A stretch of 64,000 nucleotides of DNA from Ditylenchus dipsaci (taxonomy: Eukaryota; Nematoda; Chromadorea; Rhabditida; Anguinidae): the NCBI GenBank assembly GCA_004194705.1, contig SADC01000200.1, positions 62,001 through 126,000 of the forward strand, read 5' to 3'. Shown one piece after another: positions 1 to 11,658 of this stretch; position 1 is the first letter of the stretch, and each line of letters opens with the position of its first letter. Below the pieces are notes generated by a model. That model ran no database searches, had not been told where the DNA came from, and was given only the letters and a program-made list of their open reading frames with translations. Both the position numbers and the translations under genes were made by a program.

Positions 1-1690
1 TAAGAGAGGCAAAAGTCACGCTCGAGGGTGGGAGTGTTAAAGAAAATTTTACGGAAACTTCAATAACCCCAGAAGTCAACCAAAAAGTTAAGCAAATATG
101 ACAGCTCTAGAACTACAAATAATAGAAAAAACATCTTTGAGTCTTTTTGTTTCCGTAGTCGCCGTACTCTTTGAATATACGAAGACTCATGAGTTACAAC
201 CACAAAACACCAACCCCGGCACACAATACAATTTATTCTACAATTTACAAAATAATGATAATAATGATGGCAAACGGACAACATGTTTATACACCACAAA
301 TCAGGCGTGTTTTTTCAACTCATTTCGAGACCTGTTCATCGGAAACGCTAGCGAGGATGCGTTTCAGATGCGTGTTCTTGCTAGAAATTTGGATGCTGTT
401 TTTTTCAATGAAGGCGTGCAATTTCTTCAGTGATTCCTTGCTACGCCGTTTACCTAAAATAGCAAATGAACTTTGTTCAGCCACCTGAATTTTAATTAAA
501 AAGGAAAAATTTACGGCACCCTTTTGACATTGATTTCTACTATAGTTTTTGCTTTCTTACTGCTTCAAAACCCCTTCAGGACCTTCAAGGTTTATAGCAT
601 ATAGACAGAAATATCGGCGGTGATAGACCCCCCATACCATCCTGTGGAAATAGTAGATAAAGGTAAAAAAATTGTCAAAAGGCAGCCGTAATATCCCTTC
701 CCCCTACAAGTGAATAGTACACTTTTAAATGATCCCAACTTCTACAAATCGTTTCGAGGTGCCGAGTGTTTCGGCTAGGAAAAATTTGACAAAAAAAAAA
801 TTTTGACAGGCTTAACTGACGAAGGGGAACTTTAAAGGGGGGAACTCTATATACGCATCGCATTTTGTCGAAAGTTCTAGTCCCACTAGGAGTGTTTTAA
901 TTTACTTTTTTAGTAAGTTTTTTGAATTTTAGGTCCAAAATCATCGAGCAATCGATTGCAGCCATTTCCAGCACTGATTTGCTGTCAGAAACTGCCTCAA
1001 TTTTGCCATTTTTGAGCAAATGACCACAAAAATTAAAGGAAACCAGCCAAAATGATGCGTACTAGGAACTGAGATTTTTTGCAATTTCAATTTACATTAT
1101 TTTATACACCGTATGCTGAAAATGACTGCAAGAAGCAGGGCTACATTTTGAGTGTAAGGTTGCAAATGAGTATGTAAATTAAAATTGGGGAAAAACGTCA
1201 GTTCCAGGATACTACCGAAAAGTACTGGTATAGTCCTATTGAGGATTACATCGAATTGGATTTTTTATATTTTAGCCCTAGTTTTATACCAACTTTTCAT
1301 CTGTATGATAGCTCAAATGAAAGCCCAGAAGCTTGGCTACATTTTGACACTAAACTTGTAATAAAAGAGAAAAAAAGTAAGGTCTGCAGCCAGTGGTAGT
1401 CAAACCTGTGACCTAAGCGATGCATATATAAAGTTCCCCCCCCCTTTAATGACAACTTTTTCTGCGTATTCAAAGTTTCAGAAAAATCTCATGGTCCATA
1501 GGTCATTCCTAATTTTTTCGTCAGTTTTCAGAGGTGGGAAGCCAAATTCACATGGGATTTGGGCACGCTCTACAAGAATACGCGGATAAAAAAAAATTGT
1601 CGAAAAAAACCCTAGGCCACGGTCAGGGTCCCTCCCTTGTGAACTATTTAAGGCATGAGGGGAAGGAGAGAGATGTGCCATTTTAGATTG
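1..1690. other. No recognisable gene
   Basis: AT-rich sequence with several short open frames on both strands (the longest about 110 codons at 98-433). None shows a recognisable motif, exon structure or codon pattern. A weak inverted similarity exists around 1,030-1,210. I see nothing else to annotate. Confidence 0.4.
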
Positions 1691-1830
1691 TGCCAAATCA
1701 AATTCAGTTTATGCGCCTGCAGTTTGTGCCCCTTTAATTTGTGCCCTTTTCAAATTGTGCCAATTCAAAATGTGCCTCTTCAGTTTGTGCCAATTTCAAT
1801 TTGTGCCTATGTATTTTGTGCCACACTTTT
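1684..1830. repeat. Tandem array of a ~16-bp unit containing TTTGTGCC
   Basis: About nine degenerate copies of a unit with the core TTTGTGCC followed by a variable TTCAAA-like spacer. This is one of many short-unit arrays in the window, each with its own unit. It sits at the edge of the repeat block at 2,050-2,295. Confidence 0.75.
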
Positions 1831-2049
1831 GACTAATTCACAGACCAAGAAAAAAAATTTTCATCGTTGAAAATTTATGTGTGCCAATTTTGTGGGAGAG
1901 GCGCATGGTTGGACCGCCGCCGGCGGCACCCCTTCGGTTACCTTCGGCGGCCCCCCGGCCACCGATTTAACATACAGCTGGTCGGTCCCCAGGGTGTATG
2001 TTAAATCGAGAGTCGACTGTATGTCAAATTCCATAAAGTATGATTATGA

Positions 2050-2295
2050 CAGTGACATTTGTGGAGCAGTGAGAGTCGAATAAGTTGTCCGATCTGGCAA
2101 TGGCAAGCAACGTCGGGCTCGAATAGTGAAATTGTTCTAAATTTTGAAAAAAAAATTTACAAATTTATTTTCTAAACAGTAGGCGCAAACAATAAAACAA
2201 TTCTAAATTATTATTGACAAAATCTGTGTAGTCCGGCGCACATTTAAGTATTTCGAATTGCCATGATAAGGAAGAGACAGGGTCCTTTAAACGCC
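2050..2295. repeat. Solo end of the family that also bounds 29.59-34.69 kb
   Basis: Two blocks recur elsewhere. The stretch with GAATAAGTTGTCCGATCTGG (about 2,078-2,098) is matched near 29,765. The stretch ending AAGAGACAGGGTCCTTTAAA (about 2,272-2,292) is matched at 34,665-34,685 and, inverted, near 29,580-29,600. It looks like one end of a repeat family whose complete inverted pair lies at 29.58-34.69 kb. No coding capacity was seen. Confidence 0.6.
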
Positions 2296-2639
2296 TGCAA
2301 ACAAAACAAACCCTGGTATGCAGTGATGGCCCAAGATTCCACAAAGATATCGATCATTCTAACCAAGTTCGTGGCGTCCAGTTGTTCACCTTCACACAAA
2401 CGCGCTTGTATCTCCTATTCTTGAAATTCATTTTCCAGATCTCCAGCAAAGCATGTAGCTCAACCTCCTTGCAGTATCTTTTCTAAAATAACCAAATAAA
2501 CTTCAGATCCAATGAAATATCGAAACAAGTTGGCAAATGTTATTTAATGACTTGATCGCCGAGAATAAAAAACGAAAAATTATACCACAAATTAGAAGAA
2601 GGAAAGAAAAAACGAATTACTCACTAAAGAAGCCTGCAA

Positions 2640-3090
2640 ATTTAACACTATCTGGGTACCACCACATAAGTAGTCCCACCTGGGTACGACCACCTGAGTG
2701 CCACTAACTGAGTACATCCACCTAATTACCATCATCTGGGTACCCTCTTGGGTCACTTCTGGGCACCCTTTCTTGAGTACCACCATTTGGCTATCACCCT
2801 TTGAGTAGCCCAGCCTAGGTATAACTACTTGAGTGCCCCAATCTGATTACCACCACCTAGATACAACCACCTAAGTACGTCTTCTGGGTGGCCCTATTAT
2901 CGGGTACCATCGCCTGGGTATCACACCTTCAGCGCCGCTTCCCCTCACCGAAGTTGCTTCACCCAAATACCACCACCTGAATTTCATCTCCTGGGCAACT
3001 GGGTATCACCCTCTGGGCGCCGACGTCTACATACCTCCTCTAGGTATTTTTTGAATACCACCTCCTGGATACTCAATCTGTGAATCACCA
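2640..3090. repeat. Degenerate ~18-bp minisatellite with GGTAC core
   Basis: Some 20 imperfect copies of a unit such as CACCTGGGTACCACCA. The same GGTAC/GTACC core recurs in separate arrays at 26.15-27.07, 31.79-31.94 and 32.87-33.13 kb, some on the opposite strand. No gene is seen. Confidence 0.75.
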
Positions 3091-3484
3091 CCTGACTACC
3101 ACTATGCTGAAACCCCTTATTTGGGACTGAGGTTTTATAGTTAGTAAACCACTGAGTTTCGAGCTTGTACGGGCCAGTTCGACCTCTATATCTATTCAAA
3201 ATTCACTGTTTGATAGCTGATTTTGTAGCTGAGGTTCTGTAGTTTTCACCATTGGCTCTACCCTTGTTCTTTAACCTACAGTTCTTTACCGGTAAATTCT
3301 TTAACCGGTCAGTTCTTAAAGCAGCTGTTCTTCAACTGGGTTGTTATTCGACACTTTTAATCTGACTTTCACTTAATTTTCTGATCTCATCTCGATTAGC
3401 GTTCAGGTTTGACTGCATTAATTCAGTTGAAGAACAACCCAGTTGAAGAATAGCAGGTTGAAGAATTCCCTTTTTTCCAATATG

Positions 3485-3963
3485 CAGGGTGTCCCAGAAA
3501 TTTGATACACTTTGAAGAGCCATAACTTATTTTATACGACGTTTTTTGAAATTCTGTAAACGCAGATCGACTCAGTTTTTATGAAAATTTTTTTGGTATA
3601 TAATGTCAAAAACACGATTTTTGCTTGGTCCCTCTGTGGTTTAGGTCTCAACTATCCAGAGGCCATCTACAGATCAGAGCCCAAACCACAGGGGGGACCA
3701 AGCGAAAATCGTGTTTTTGACATTATATACTAAAAAAATTGTCATAAAAAACTGAGTCGGTCTGCGATTACAGAATGTCAAAAAAACGTCGTATAAAATA
3801 GCGTATTCTCTCTAATAGAACCACACTCTCTATTAGAACCACACTCTCTAATAGAATCACACCCCCAAGGGGGGTTGAGAAATAGAACCACATGTGGTTC
3901 TATTAGAGAGAATACGGTAAGTTATGGCTCTTCAAAGTGTATCAAATTTCTTGGGACACCCTG
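3485..3963. mobile_element. Mariner-like MITE (CAGGGTGTCCC ends)
   Basis: It begins CAGGGTGTCCCAGAAATTTG and ends with the inverted counterpart GGGACACCCTG followed by TA. Almost the whole element is palindromic. The centre contains ACCACAGGGGGGACCAAGC and its complement, a core shared with the element at 61,871-62,219. CAGGGTGTCCC ends are known from mariner-type MITEs. It is interrupted by the 117-bp MITE at 3,801. Confidence 0.85.
3801..3917. mobile_element. 117-bp pogo-related MITE nested in another MITE
   Basis: Flanked by TA on both sides (3,799-3,800 and 3,918-3,919). The ends, GCGTATTCTCTCTAATAGAA and its complement ending ACGG, match the ends of the complete pogo-like transposon at 19,568-21,932. 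Internally it has short tandem copies of a TCTCTAATAGAACCACAC unit. Confidence 0.85.
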
Positions 3964-4439
3964 TATATATTAGAATGAACCCGTTGAAGAATAACCTGGT
4001 TGAAGAACTTACCGGTTGAAGAATTACCGGTTGAAGAATTTATTGATGGAGAATTTACCGGTAGAGAACTGTAGGTTCACCTAGAAAAACCACTGAGTTC
4101 CGAGCTTGTCCGGGCCAGTTCGACCTTTTACACTTTACAAAACCCACTGTTTGATATCTCATTTTGTAGTTGTGGATTTGCAGATAAAAATGAAAAAAGT
4201 GAAATGTAAACACCGGGAACAATGAGTTTCAAAGATTTGAGGGGTAAACAGATGATTTAATGGGGTAAACACATAATTTATGGGTGTTTTCACCTAAAAC
4301 TTTTTAGTTTATCGCTGCTTCTTTAAACGTAACCAGCGTATCATATGTTATTGATAGATAATTAATTTACATATCTTTTTAACAAAACAAATATGAATTA
4401 CCTTATTCCCTTTGTGAACAATTTACAGCCAAAACAAAA

Positions 4440-4620
4440 TTATCAACCCGGCGCCGGCGTCGGCGCTGCCATCAGCGCTAGCGCCGGCGCTGAGGCGTTT
4501 TAAAAAAGGGTCAGCGCCGGCGCTGGCATCTGAGCCAAAATTTTTTAAGGGAGGCGCTCGGTGCCGCGCTGGAGCCTTTTTTCAGAAGAGGTCGGCGCTG
4601 GAACAACACTGTTCAAGATC
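4440..4620. repeat. GC-rich GCGCCGGCGCTG repeat
   Basis: Multiple copies of a GGCGCTGGC/GCGCCGGCG motif stand out sharply from the AT-rich surroundings. From 4,620 to 5,070 there is no recognisable feature. There is no evidence that this is a promoter CpG island. Confidence 0.55.
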
Positions 4621-5077
4621 TTTCTTTTTGCACTAAAGTGGCGTCTTTTAGGTCTTTTCCATCCCAATACAGCCCTAAAACCCTTTGAAAATCGTCAAAA
4701 AGGGTTTTTTGATGGCCTTAAAACTTCATTGTTCATAGACCCGAACTCAAAAAAATGCCTTTTTGAATTTCTGAGGTGTTATTCTGAAATTTAAAAATAT
4801 TTGTATCAACAATAATAGGAATAAATTATAGCTAAGGGTGCATCAGCCTGAGGGTTAATTGTCCGTGCCCCATGCCATATCGCAAGTGACAGAATATATT
4901 TAAGCGAAAATTTAACGCTGGACTTACTCATCAAAATTAAAAAAAATTCAACCCTAGTAGCGAATACCTGTTTCAGCGGGTCGCTTGCCTCCTTGACTTT
5001 GCATTTCGATTTCTCGGACGAAACTTGCCTTTTCTCTTCTTTCTTGTTGCCCTTTTGTGAATCGACATGAATAGATT

Positions 5078-7090
5078 CTACGGCTTCATTTGCTGGACAT
5101 CCACAACTTTTATCTTGCGCTGTTTCTTGTCGATCTTCCTCTGATCTATTGCGATTTTGAGGTGGCAAAAGTAGGCATTTTCAAGAATTACGGCGAATTT
5201 TTCCAACGAATCTAGGTCGCACTGTGAAACAGATAGGATTAATTAATTACGATAAATAAAAATCTTGTTCATCTACGACTCTTACTGATTAGTCGACGAG
5301 AGGGACATTGCAGAAATCTGCATGAGAAACCAAGGGATAGATAAAAAAAGCTTAGAAAAAATAAGAAAATGAAAATTTCCTGTTTTCATATAAAAGCTCG
5401 AGATCATCTTATGTCCTAAAATGAAGAAGAACCGCAAGAGGAAGCAGGCTCACATAGTTTTAAGAGAATAACCAAAATGAGAAAGTAAAAAATACCTGTT
5501 TTTTCCAGAGACGAAGTGATTTGAAGAAGGCATTTCCATTTATAGAAAACTAAAAATTAGGAATCAGTTAATTGACTGAAACAACCGTAGCCTTCCGAAT
5601 GTGGCAGTGAATTCCGTAGACACATTCAGACAACATTAGAGCCCATCTCTAGAGCTGAGTTGTCCCAAGAGCGCTAACGTCACTTACCGACAGCATGAAG
5701 ATCAGCGCATCGTCCGAATAACCGTTCAAGATCAGGGAGGCAACCAAGTGAGCGATGAATTCAGATGTATTGAGCCTCTTCATGCATATATCACGTAATC
5801 GTACTAGAAAACGTTAAAATAATGGTTAACCACATGAAACAGATGAACTTACTAATTCGATGCCGACAAACTTTTTGGGCAGGTTCCCACTTCCCTTCTT
5901 TTGTCTGCTTTTCTTCTTCCTCTGTTGGCTGTGATTCTATTCCTACGGATTGAATCAGCTCTTCTTTCTCTGCTTGATTGCATTCTTCTTCATAGTTCTC
6001 ATTTGTTTCGTATTTCTGCGCAAGCTTGGCCTCGTCTTTGTAGCTACGCAGACAGAAGTCCAGCAGCAAATGCAATCCTATTGTAGAATGGTACAGCTCC
6101 ACTTGCTCAGCGAAAAAGTCGGCAGATTCTTTGAAGCACCTAAAAGGCAAAAATTTTAACAAATCGAAATTCAAAGATTGGTCGAAAAAAATAATCACAG
6201 ATTGACATTTTCTCACACCATATTTTCTTTGAGTCATTTGAAAAAGACTACAAGCCGTGGTTTGAGGGTTACGGAATCTGTAACGTACAAAAAATCTATT
6301 TTAGGGTGTAGAAAGCTACTTTTTATAAAGCGTCCTAGACCAAAAACTGACAGCAGCCGGGATTAAGGCAGGGTAAGCCTAGTCCGCGACAGTTCTGGTC
6401 GAAACCAACGCATGTTGAAGAGTAATTGTACAAAAACCAGGCGAGGAAGTTTATTTCTGATTTAATTACTAGAAAATAGCAGTTCCTAACTCCAAGTCAC
6501 GTATCAAAAAGATTTTTTCGTCAGTTTGAGTTTGCTATTACAGTCAACTCTCGATTTAGTGTCACTCCGATTTAGTGTAACTCTCGATTTAGTGTATAAT
6601 TTTTTACGATTTGGTTGGTTAATTCGAAAACATAAGGAATCATACCTTCGATTTAGTGTCTCTCGATTTAGTGTAACTCTCGATTTAATGTACATTTTTT
6701 CCGGTCCCCAGGACTTACACTAAATCGAGAGTTGACTGTATTTGTTAAAAGCATACTTTCTATCTAGGTAGAACTTCACGCCTTCCAAAATCAAGGTGTT
6801 ACGAATATACGTTTTCTGTTTGATGCTTTTGATGCCCTGTTCTCCGCACATGCTTAGGATTCTCGGCACAGGATTGGAGTAGTCATCACCATTACCACCA
6901 TCATAGTTTCGCTGAGAAAAGCTTGAAAACACTACAAAGTAAAGTTTAAGAATCTTGAAAAATGATTTTTAAAAAGAAAAGGCAGCTTACTTGCATATGA
7001 TGGAGTGATAAAGCGTGTATGTTTAGACAGGCTGGCAAAATGGCTCGGATGGCAAAGATTCTTCACAAATATTGTTGGAAAAAACAATAA
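5078..7090 (-). CDS. Unrecognised multi-exon gene (partial 5' end)
   Basis: Exons read on the minus strand at 7,080?-6,991, 6,931-6,757, 6,139-5,853, 5,803-5,688, 5,549-5,496 and 5,221-5,078 join in frame with GT-AG borders, giving about 280 residues before the stop at 5,078-5,080. The start was not found. The third visible exon carries an alpha-helical stretch (FFAEQVELYHSTIGLHLLLD) followed by a Glu/Lys-rich region. The fourth has an aliphatic segment (FIAHLVASLILNGYSDDALI), and the last one resembles a helical-repeat end. I do not recognise the family. An additional small exon near 5,315-5,285 is possible, but it would not keep the last frame. A pogo-type MITE (6,541-6,738) lies 16 bp inside intron 2. 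Reality of the gene is supported by phase agreement at five junctions; function is unknown. Confidence 0.6.
6541..6738. mobile_element. 198-bp pogo/Tc-type MITE (CAGTCAACTCTCGATTTAGTG)
   Basis: Flanked by TA on both sides. The inverted ends start CAGTCAACTCTCGATTTAGT. The terminal motif CTCTCGATTTAGTGT is repeated in tandem inside both ends. It is inserted near the 5' splice site of an intron in the gene at 5.08-7.09 kb. Solo ends with the same motif occur at about 1,960-2,025. Confidence 0.85.
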
Positions 7091-7220
7091 CCGATGTATG
7101 CACATTGCTTAAACTCTAAAAGAATTTTTAAATTTTTGAGTCGAATGTTTTTACAGAGGAGTGTAATATAGACACACTGCATCCATAGGCTATAGCCCGC
7201 CTTCCGTCACGATTTTTTAG

Positions 7221-7992
7221 GGTAATACTTAATTCTGCCCCTAATCTGTGAAAAATGCCCCCTAATTTCGGGAAAAATGCCCCTAATTTGAATTGCCGCC
7301 TAATTACTGAAAAATGCCCCTAATTTTCTGAAAAATGCCCCCTAATTTTTTTTCTCGTCATTTTTAGTCAAAATTTTGCGGGAATTCAAATTTTCTAGTC
7401 AGAAAATAACTTGGATTGGTCAGAATCCCACCGCGGAATGGCCAGAAGCGCCTGAAAGTTGGTTTTTTGGGTTTACTAAAGGGGGGGTATACTTTTTGTG
7501 AAAAATCGATTGAGCGGATCAGATTTCGGGTCCGATGGCTTAATCGCTCAGAATTCCAGGCTTACGGTGGTTTTTAAATTTTTTAGTCTGAACCAACCAA
7601 ACCAAGTGGTCGTTCCACTTGGATCAAAATTTTTTTACGTTTTTCATGGTCCAAACCTGTTTTCTAGATCAACTCGGCATGCTGAAGATGGTTTGACAGT
7701 AGTAAAATGCCGTTTTCTCGAGTACTTTTTGAGTTTTGAGGAATAATTGATTTTGGTGAAATCATTTATTTGCCAAAACTCAAAAATACTCGAGGACTCA
7801 GGGACTTCTGGCCATTCCGCGGTGGGATTCTGACCAATCCAAGTTATTTTCTGACTAGAAAATTTGAATTCCCGCGAAGTTTTGACTAAAAACGACGAGA
7901 AAAAAAATTAGGGGGCATTTTTCAGAAAATTAGGGGGCATTTTTCAGTAATTAGGGGCATTTTCACAGATTAGGGGGCAGAATAAATACCAC
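7221..7992. mobile_element. Fold-back element with AATGCCCCCTAAT arrays
   Basis: Both ends carry 4-5 copies of a TGAAAAATGCCCCTAATT unit in opposite orientation. Inside, longer arms (about 7,369-7,450 and 7,800-7,885) pair through TTGGATTGGTCAGAATCCCA and its complement. Related arrays occur at 43.69-44.10 kb, and the same inner arm occurs at 11.97-12.21, 44.41-44.56 and 45.41-45.61 kb. No transposase is visible. 7,993-8,390 holds short CACCCCAGTCAATTT repeats. Confidence 0.75.
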
Positions 7993-8392
7993 CCATTTTT
8001 TAGCCTCTTTTTAGGGGGCGCAACCAACGGAGCAGTTTCGGTACACCCACCCCAGTCAATTTCGGTATACCCACCCCAGTCAATTTTGGAACACCACTCC
8101 ATTTAATTTTGTAATACACCCCTAATGCTACCCCACAATTGAAAGCTTAGAGTGTTAGCTACACGATGATGTAAAATTTCTTCGTTCAGTTCACTAAAAT
8201 CAATTTATTTTAATAAAAATAGCCTCGATAAGAAAATGAAATATTCAAAACGGTTCTAGGCTTTTTTTATTAAATAAATTTAGTGCAAAATTTTTACATC
8301 ATTGTGTAGCTAGTGGGGTAGCATTAGGCGATTACCAAATTGACTGGGGTGGGTATGCCGAAATTGACTGGGGTGGTGTTCCGAAAGCCCAA

Positions 8393-8575
8393 CCAACTCG
8401 CCAACAAAAGACTCGCCAATGCAAAAGACTCGCCAATGTCAGAACTCGCCAACGCGAAAGCTCGGCAGCGTCAAATCTCGCCGACGGCCAATCTCGCCAA
8501 CGGCAAATCTCGCCAACGACAAAACTCGCCAATGGCAAAACTCGCCAACGAAAAACTCGCCAACGCAGAAATTGG
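8393..8575. repeat. Minisatellite of ~15-bp ACTCGCCAA(T/C)G unit
   Basis: About twelve direct copies of a unit CTCGCCAACGGCAAA with substitutions. It abuts the outer left arm of the fold-back element at 8,576 and fits the local pattern of short tandem units next to inverted arms. Frames through it on both strands are open only because the unit lacks stops, so it is not treated as coding. Confidence 0.8.
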
Positions 8576-11500
8576 GCGCTACCCAGGTTCTTAAATTAGA
8601 AGTTATAATAAAGTACTGTTTTAAAAAAGTCAAAGTTTATAAAAAATGGTTTGGCCAAAAACAGGTTTAAAGAAAGATCATATTCGACAATAAACATTTG
8701 GCAAACAAATGCTTCGCTAAACAAATACTTTCTTCAAGTCAGAGTTTTCAAAAGACAAATTTTAAATTAAACTCCAGAATCCGAAAATTTGGGTTAAAGG
8801 GGCATGCTCGCGCCCGATGCAATAATTCTTGCATTTTGAATTCGCGGGTACCAGGCACGCCAGAGATTTGAATTTCAAATCAAATTTTGAAATCATTTTG
8901 AGTTCTGTGCTTTGATCTGTCGTGACTTGCCGGTAATTTTTGCTCTAATTTTTACGCTTGCCTTTCTTACTAACTGACTGTTTTGGTTTTAGCGTCAAAT
9001 AATCGTGTGTTCAGCTGGTCATTCTCGTGCATGCTCAGGTTCTTCTCTTGATCTTGCTGTTTGTATTAGATAAGTTTTTTTTATTTTCTGTGCCGTCATT
9101 TGCTTTTTCCTTGTTCCGTTTTTCAGGTGTCTATCTGGAGGTCTCAAGAAGGAATTTTAGGTTCTCTCCTCGGGTATTTTCACACATTTTTACACAATTT
9201 ACGCAGTGACTGCATACATCCTGTCAAAGTCCCTTATAAATGTAACGCCAAATATAGCAGGCAGCCATTTACGTAGCGACTTTCGACTTTGTCAGCCTGT
9301 ATGCGGTCGAAGTGTCACTTTCTATGTGCCTTCGTGCTTCATTCTATGGCAGTATGGCTAGGCCCTTGTAACATATCTGTCGGAGCGCGTCAACTTCTCT
9401 GAAGAGGCTGCCTAGCGAAAGTGTTTATTCCGCTGGGCTTATAGCACTAAATTTTCAGGTTCAATCGACAATTGGGACCATATCTTTTACGTCTTGCATC
9501 TTTGTTCCGTATGGTCTATCCCGAAAGTTGCTTGGTTGTTCATTTGTAAAGTCCGCTAAAAACACACACCTCCGGCAATGAGAATGTAAAAGTTGTTGCA
9601 AACACGAAAAATGTGGGCAAAACTTTGATTACAAGTAAGTGCGGACTGGATGTAGGGCGGTTATGGTAACCTAAAAATTCTATCGACTGGAATCGGAAGA
9701 TTGGAAAGACCTTACACTGCCGTATTACGACACTGCCGTCCAAATATCTTCTTTACGTCACCGAATTCCTCTTTCACTTCTTTCTTCGGTTTTCATCAGT
9801 TATAGACCCACTTTTTACTTTGGTATCCCTGTTTTTTGGCTTAGGTACGATTTCAGAAAAATTTTAGTGTAATGCGTGTTTACCAATAAAAAATATTTCA
9901 ACTTTGACTCCATGATCACATTAGAGCAGGAGTGCTCTCAATCGGGAGTGCTGAACGAGCCATACAGACCAAAACATACCTGACTAATTGATGGATACAG
10001 AAAATGTAAGGAAGACACACTGACTAATTCGATTACTGCGCCAAAAAGGGAATGATATTTTCGCTCTCAAGTAAGGTGTAAGTTATACCACCTGTTGTAT
10101 TTCAGCTTAAATGAAAACCGGTAACTTTCTGACTAACGGAAAAAAGAACCGTTTGTAATTTGGAAGAGGAAAGGGGGGATAGAGGTCTTCTGCCAAAATG
10201 GCACCCCATTATCATCCCTAGTGATCCAGACACCAAGCGGACTCGTGTTCGATTGCCTTCTTGAGCCAAAAAAACGATCCCGTGAGCTAACCATACTATA
10301 ATCGGTAATATTTTTGTTTAGATTGATGTTTCAACATATTCACATATCCTAATTCTAAGAATCATCGCTGTTGATCGTTGTACGGATAGCTTCTCCCTAA
10401 AGTTAGATTCGTATACTACAAGTACGACTCAAAGCGAAATTGTTAGGTTGGTTTATGGTGTGAACCTAGTTAGACTTTTTCAGCATATCGAGCATCCGTC
10501 AAATGTCAAGCGTGGAACAAGTGCTGGACGGTAGTGTGTCTAGCTGTAAGAATTCTTGGAGCGAAGCCGGAAAAAAAGAGGAAGGGAGATACTATTTGAA
10601 CTAAATTATGATCCAATAAATTGTTATAGTTATATGAATCTGAAAGCGTTATTGATTAATCAGGTATACTTTCTATCCAGGCGTCTTTGCTATGTGAGCT
10701 GCTACAAAGATGCAAGACGTAAAGATATGGTCCCAATTGTCGATTGAACCTGAAAATTTAGTGCTATAAGCCCAGCGGAATAAACACTTTCGCTAGGCAG
10801 CCTCTTCAGAGAAGTTGACGCGCTCCGACAGATATGTTACAAGGGCCTAGCCATACTGCCATAGAATGAAGCACGAAGGCACATAGAAAGTGACACTTCG
10901 ACCGCATACAGGCTGACAAAGTCGAAAGTAGCTACGTAAATGGCTGCCTGCTAAATTTGACGTTACATTTATAAGGGACTTTGACAGGATGTATGCAGTC
11001 ACTGCGTAAATTGTGTAAAAATGTGTGAAAATACCCGAGGAGAGAACCTAAAATTCCTTCTTGAGACCTCCAGATAGACACCTGAAAAACGGAACAAGGA
11101 AAAAGCAAATGACGGCACAGAAAATAAAAAAAAACTTATCTAATACAAACAGCAAGATCAAGAGAAGAACCTGAGCATGCACGAGAATGACCAGCTGAAC
11201 ACACGAGATTATTTGACGCTAAAACCAAAACAGTCAGTTAGTAAGAAAGGCAAGCGTAAAAATTAGAGCAAAAATTACCGGCAAGTCACGACAGATCAAA
11301 GCACAGAACTCAAAATGATTTCAAAATTTGATTTTGAAATTCAAATCTCTGGCGTGCCTGGTACCCGCGAATTCAAAATGCAAGAATTATTGCATCGGGC
11401 GCGAGCATGCCCTTTAAGCTGAAAGTAATTTAAAATCAGTTTACCCTATCCAGAATCGTGTCCTGAACACGCTTTGTTAAGACCAAAATGCTGTTTTAAC

Positions 11501-11658
11501 CAGCTGTAATCTTAATACCGTGGTAGTTACCCCCTCCAAGGTGGCCGACTTTTAGTTTTTCTTTAAACTTGTTTTTGGCGAAACCATTTTTTTATAAACT
11601 TTGACTTTTTCGAAACAGTACTTTATTATAACTTCTAATTTAATAACCTGGGTAGCGC
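8576..11658. mobile_element. Nested pair of long-arm inverted-repeat elements
   Basis: The outer arms of about 100 bp are 8,576-8,676 and 11,561-11,658, beginning GCGCTACCCAGGTTCTTAAA and its near-complement. Inside is a second element, 8,795-11,415, whose arms of about 710 bp (8,795-9,504 and 10,704-11,415) are almost identical inverted copies with only scattered differences, implying recent insertion or gene conversion. The 1.2-kb loop (9,505-10,703) has no recognisable coding sequence. It is probably a non-autonomous DNA transposon; the superfamily was not determined and no clear target duplication was found. Confidence 0.8.

Larger units (their letters stand above)
3148..4172. repeat. Fold-back unit with GTTGAAGAAT arms, flanked by ~85-bp direct repeats
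   Basis: A direct repeat with the core GGGCCAGTTCGACCT lies at about 3,148-3,235 and again at 4,088-4,172. Between the copies are inverted arrays of a GGTTGAAGAAT-type unit (3,280-3,350 and 3,985-4,080). Inside sits a mariner-like MITE (3,485-3,963), which contains a second MITE (3,801-3,917). The nesting order can be read directly. Confidence 0.7.

Noticed and set aside
98..488. Two overlapping ~105-111 codon frames as genes
   Set aside because: Overlapping frames in AT-rich DNA, no motif, no splice or promoter evidence.
3148..4172. LTR retrotransposon flanked by direct repeats
   Set aside because: The direct repeats are only about 85 bp, lack TG..CA ends, and the interior is MITEs with no gag/pol.
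4440..4620. CpG-island promoter
   Set aside because: The GC richness comes from a short repeated motif, and the adjacent gene runs towards it, so it is not at a gene start.
8332..8670. Overlapping open frames on both strands as genes
   Set aside because: They arise from a 15-bp tandem unit without stop codons; there is no splice context or family match.
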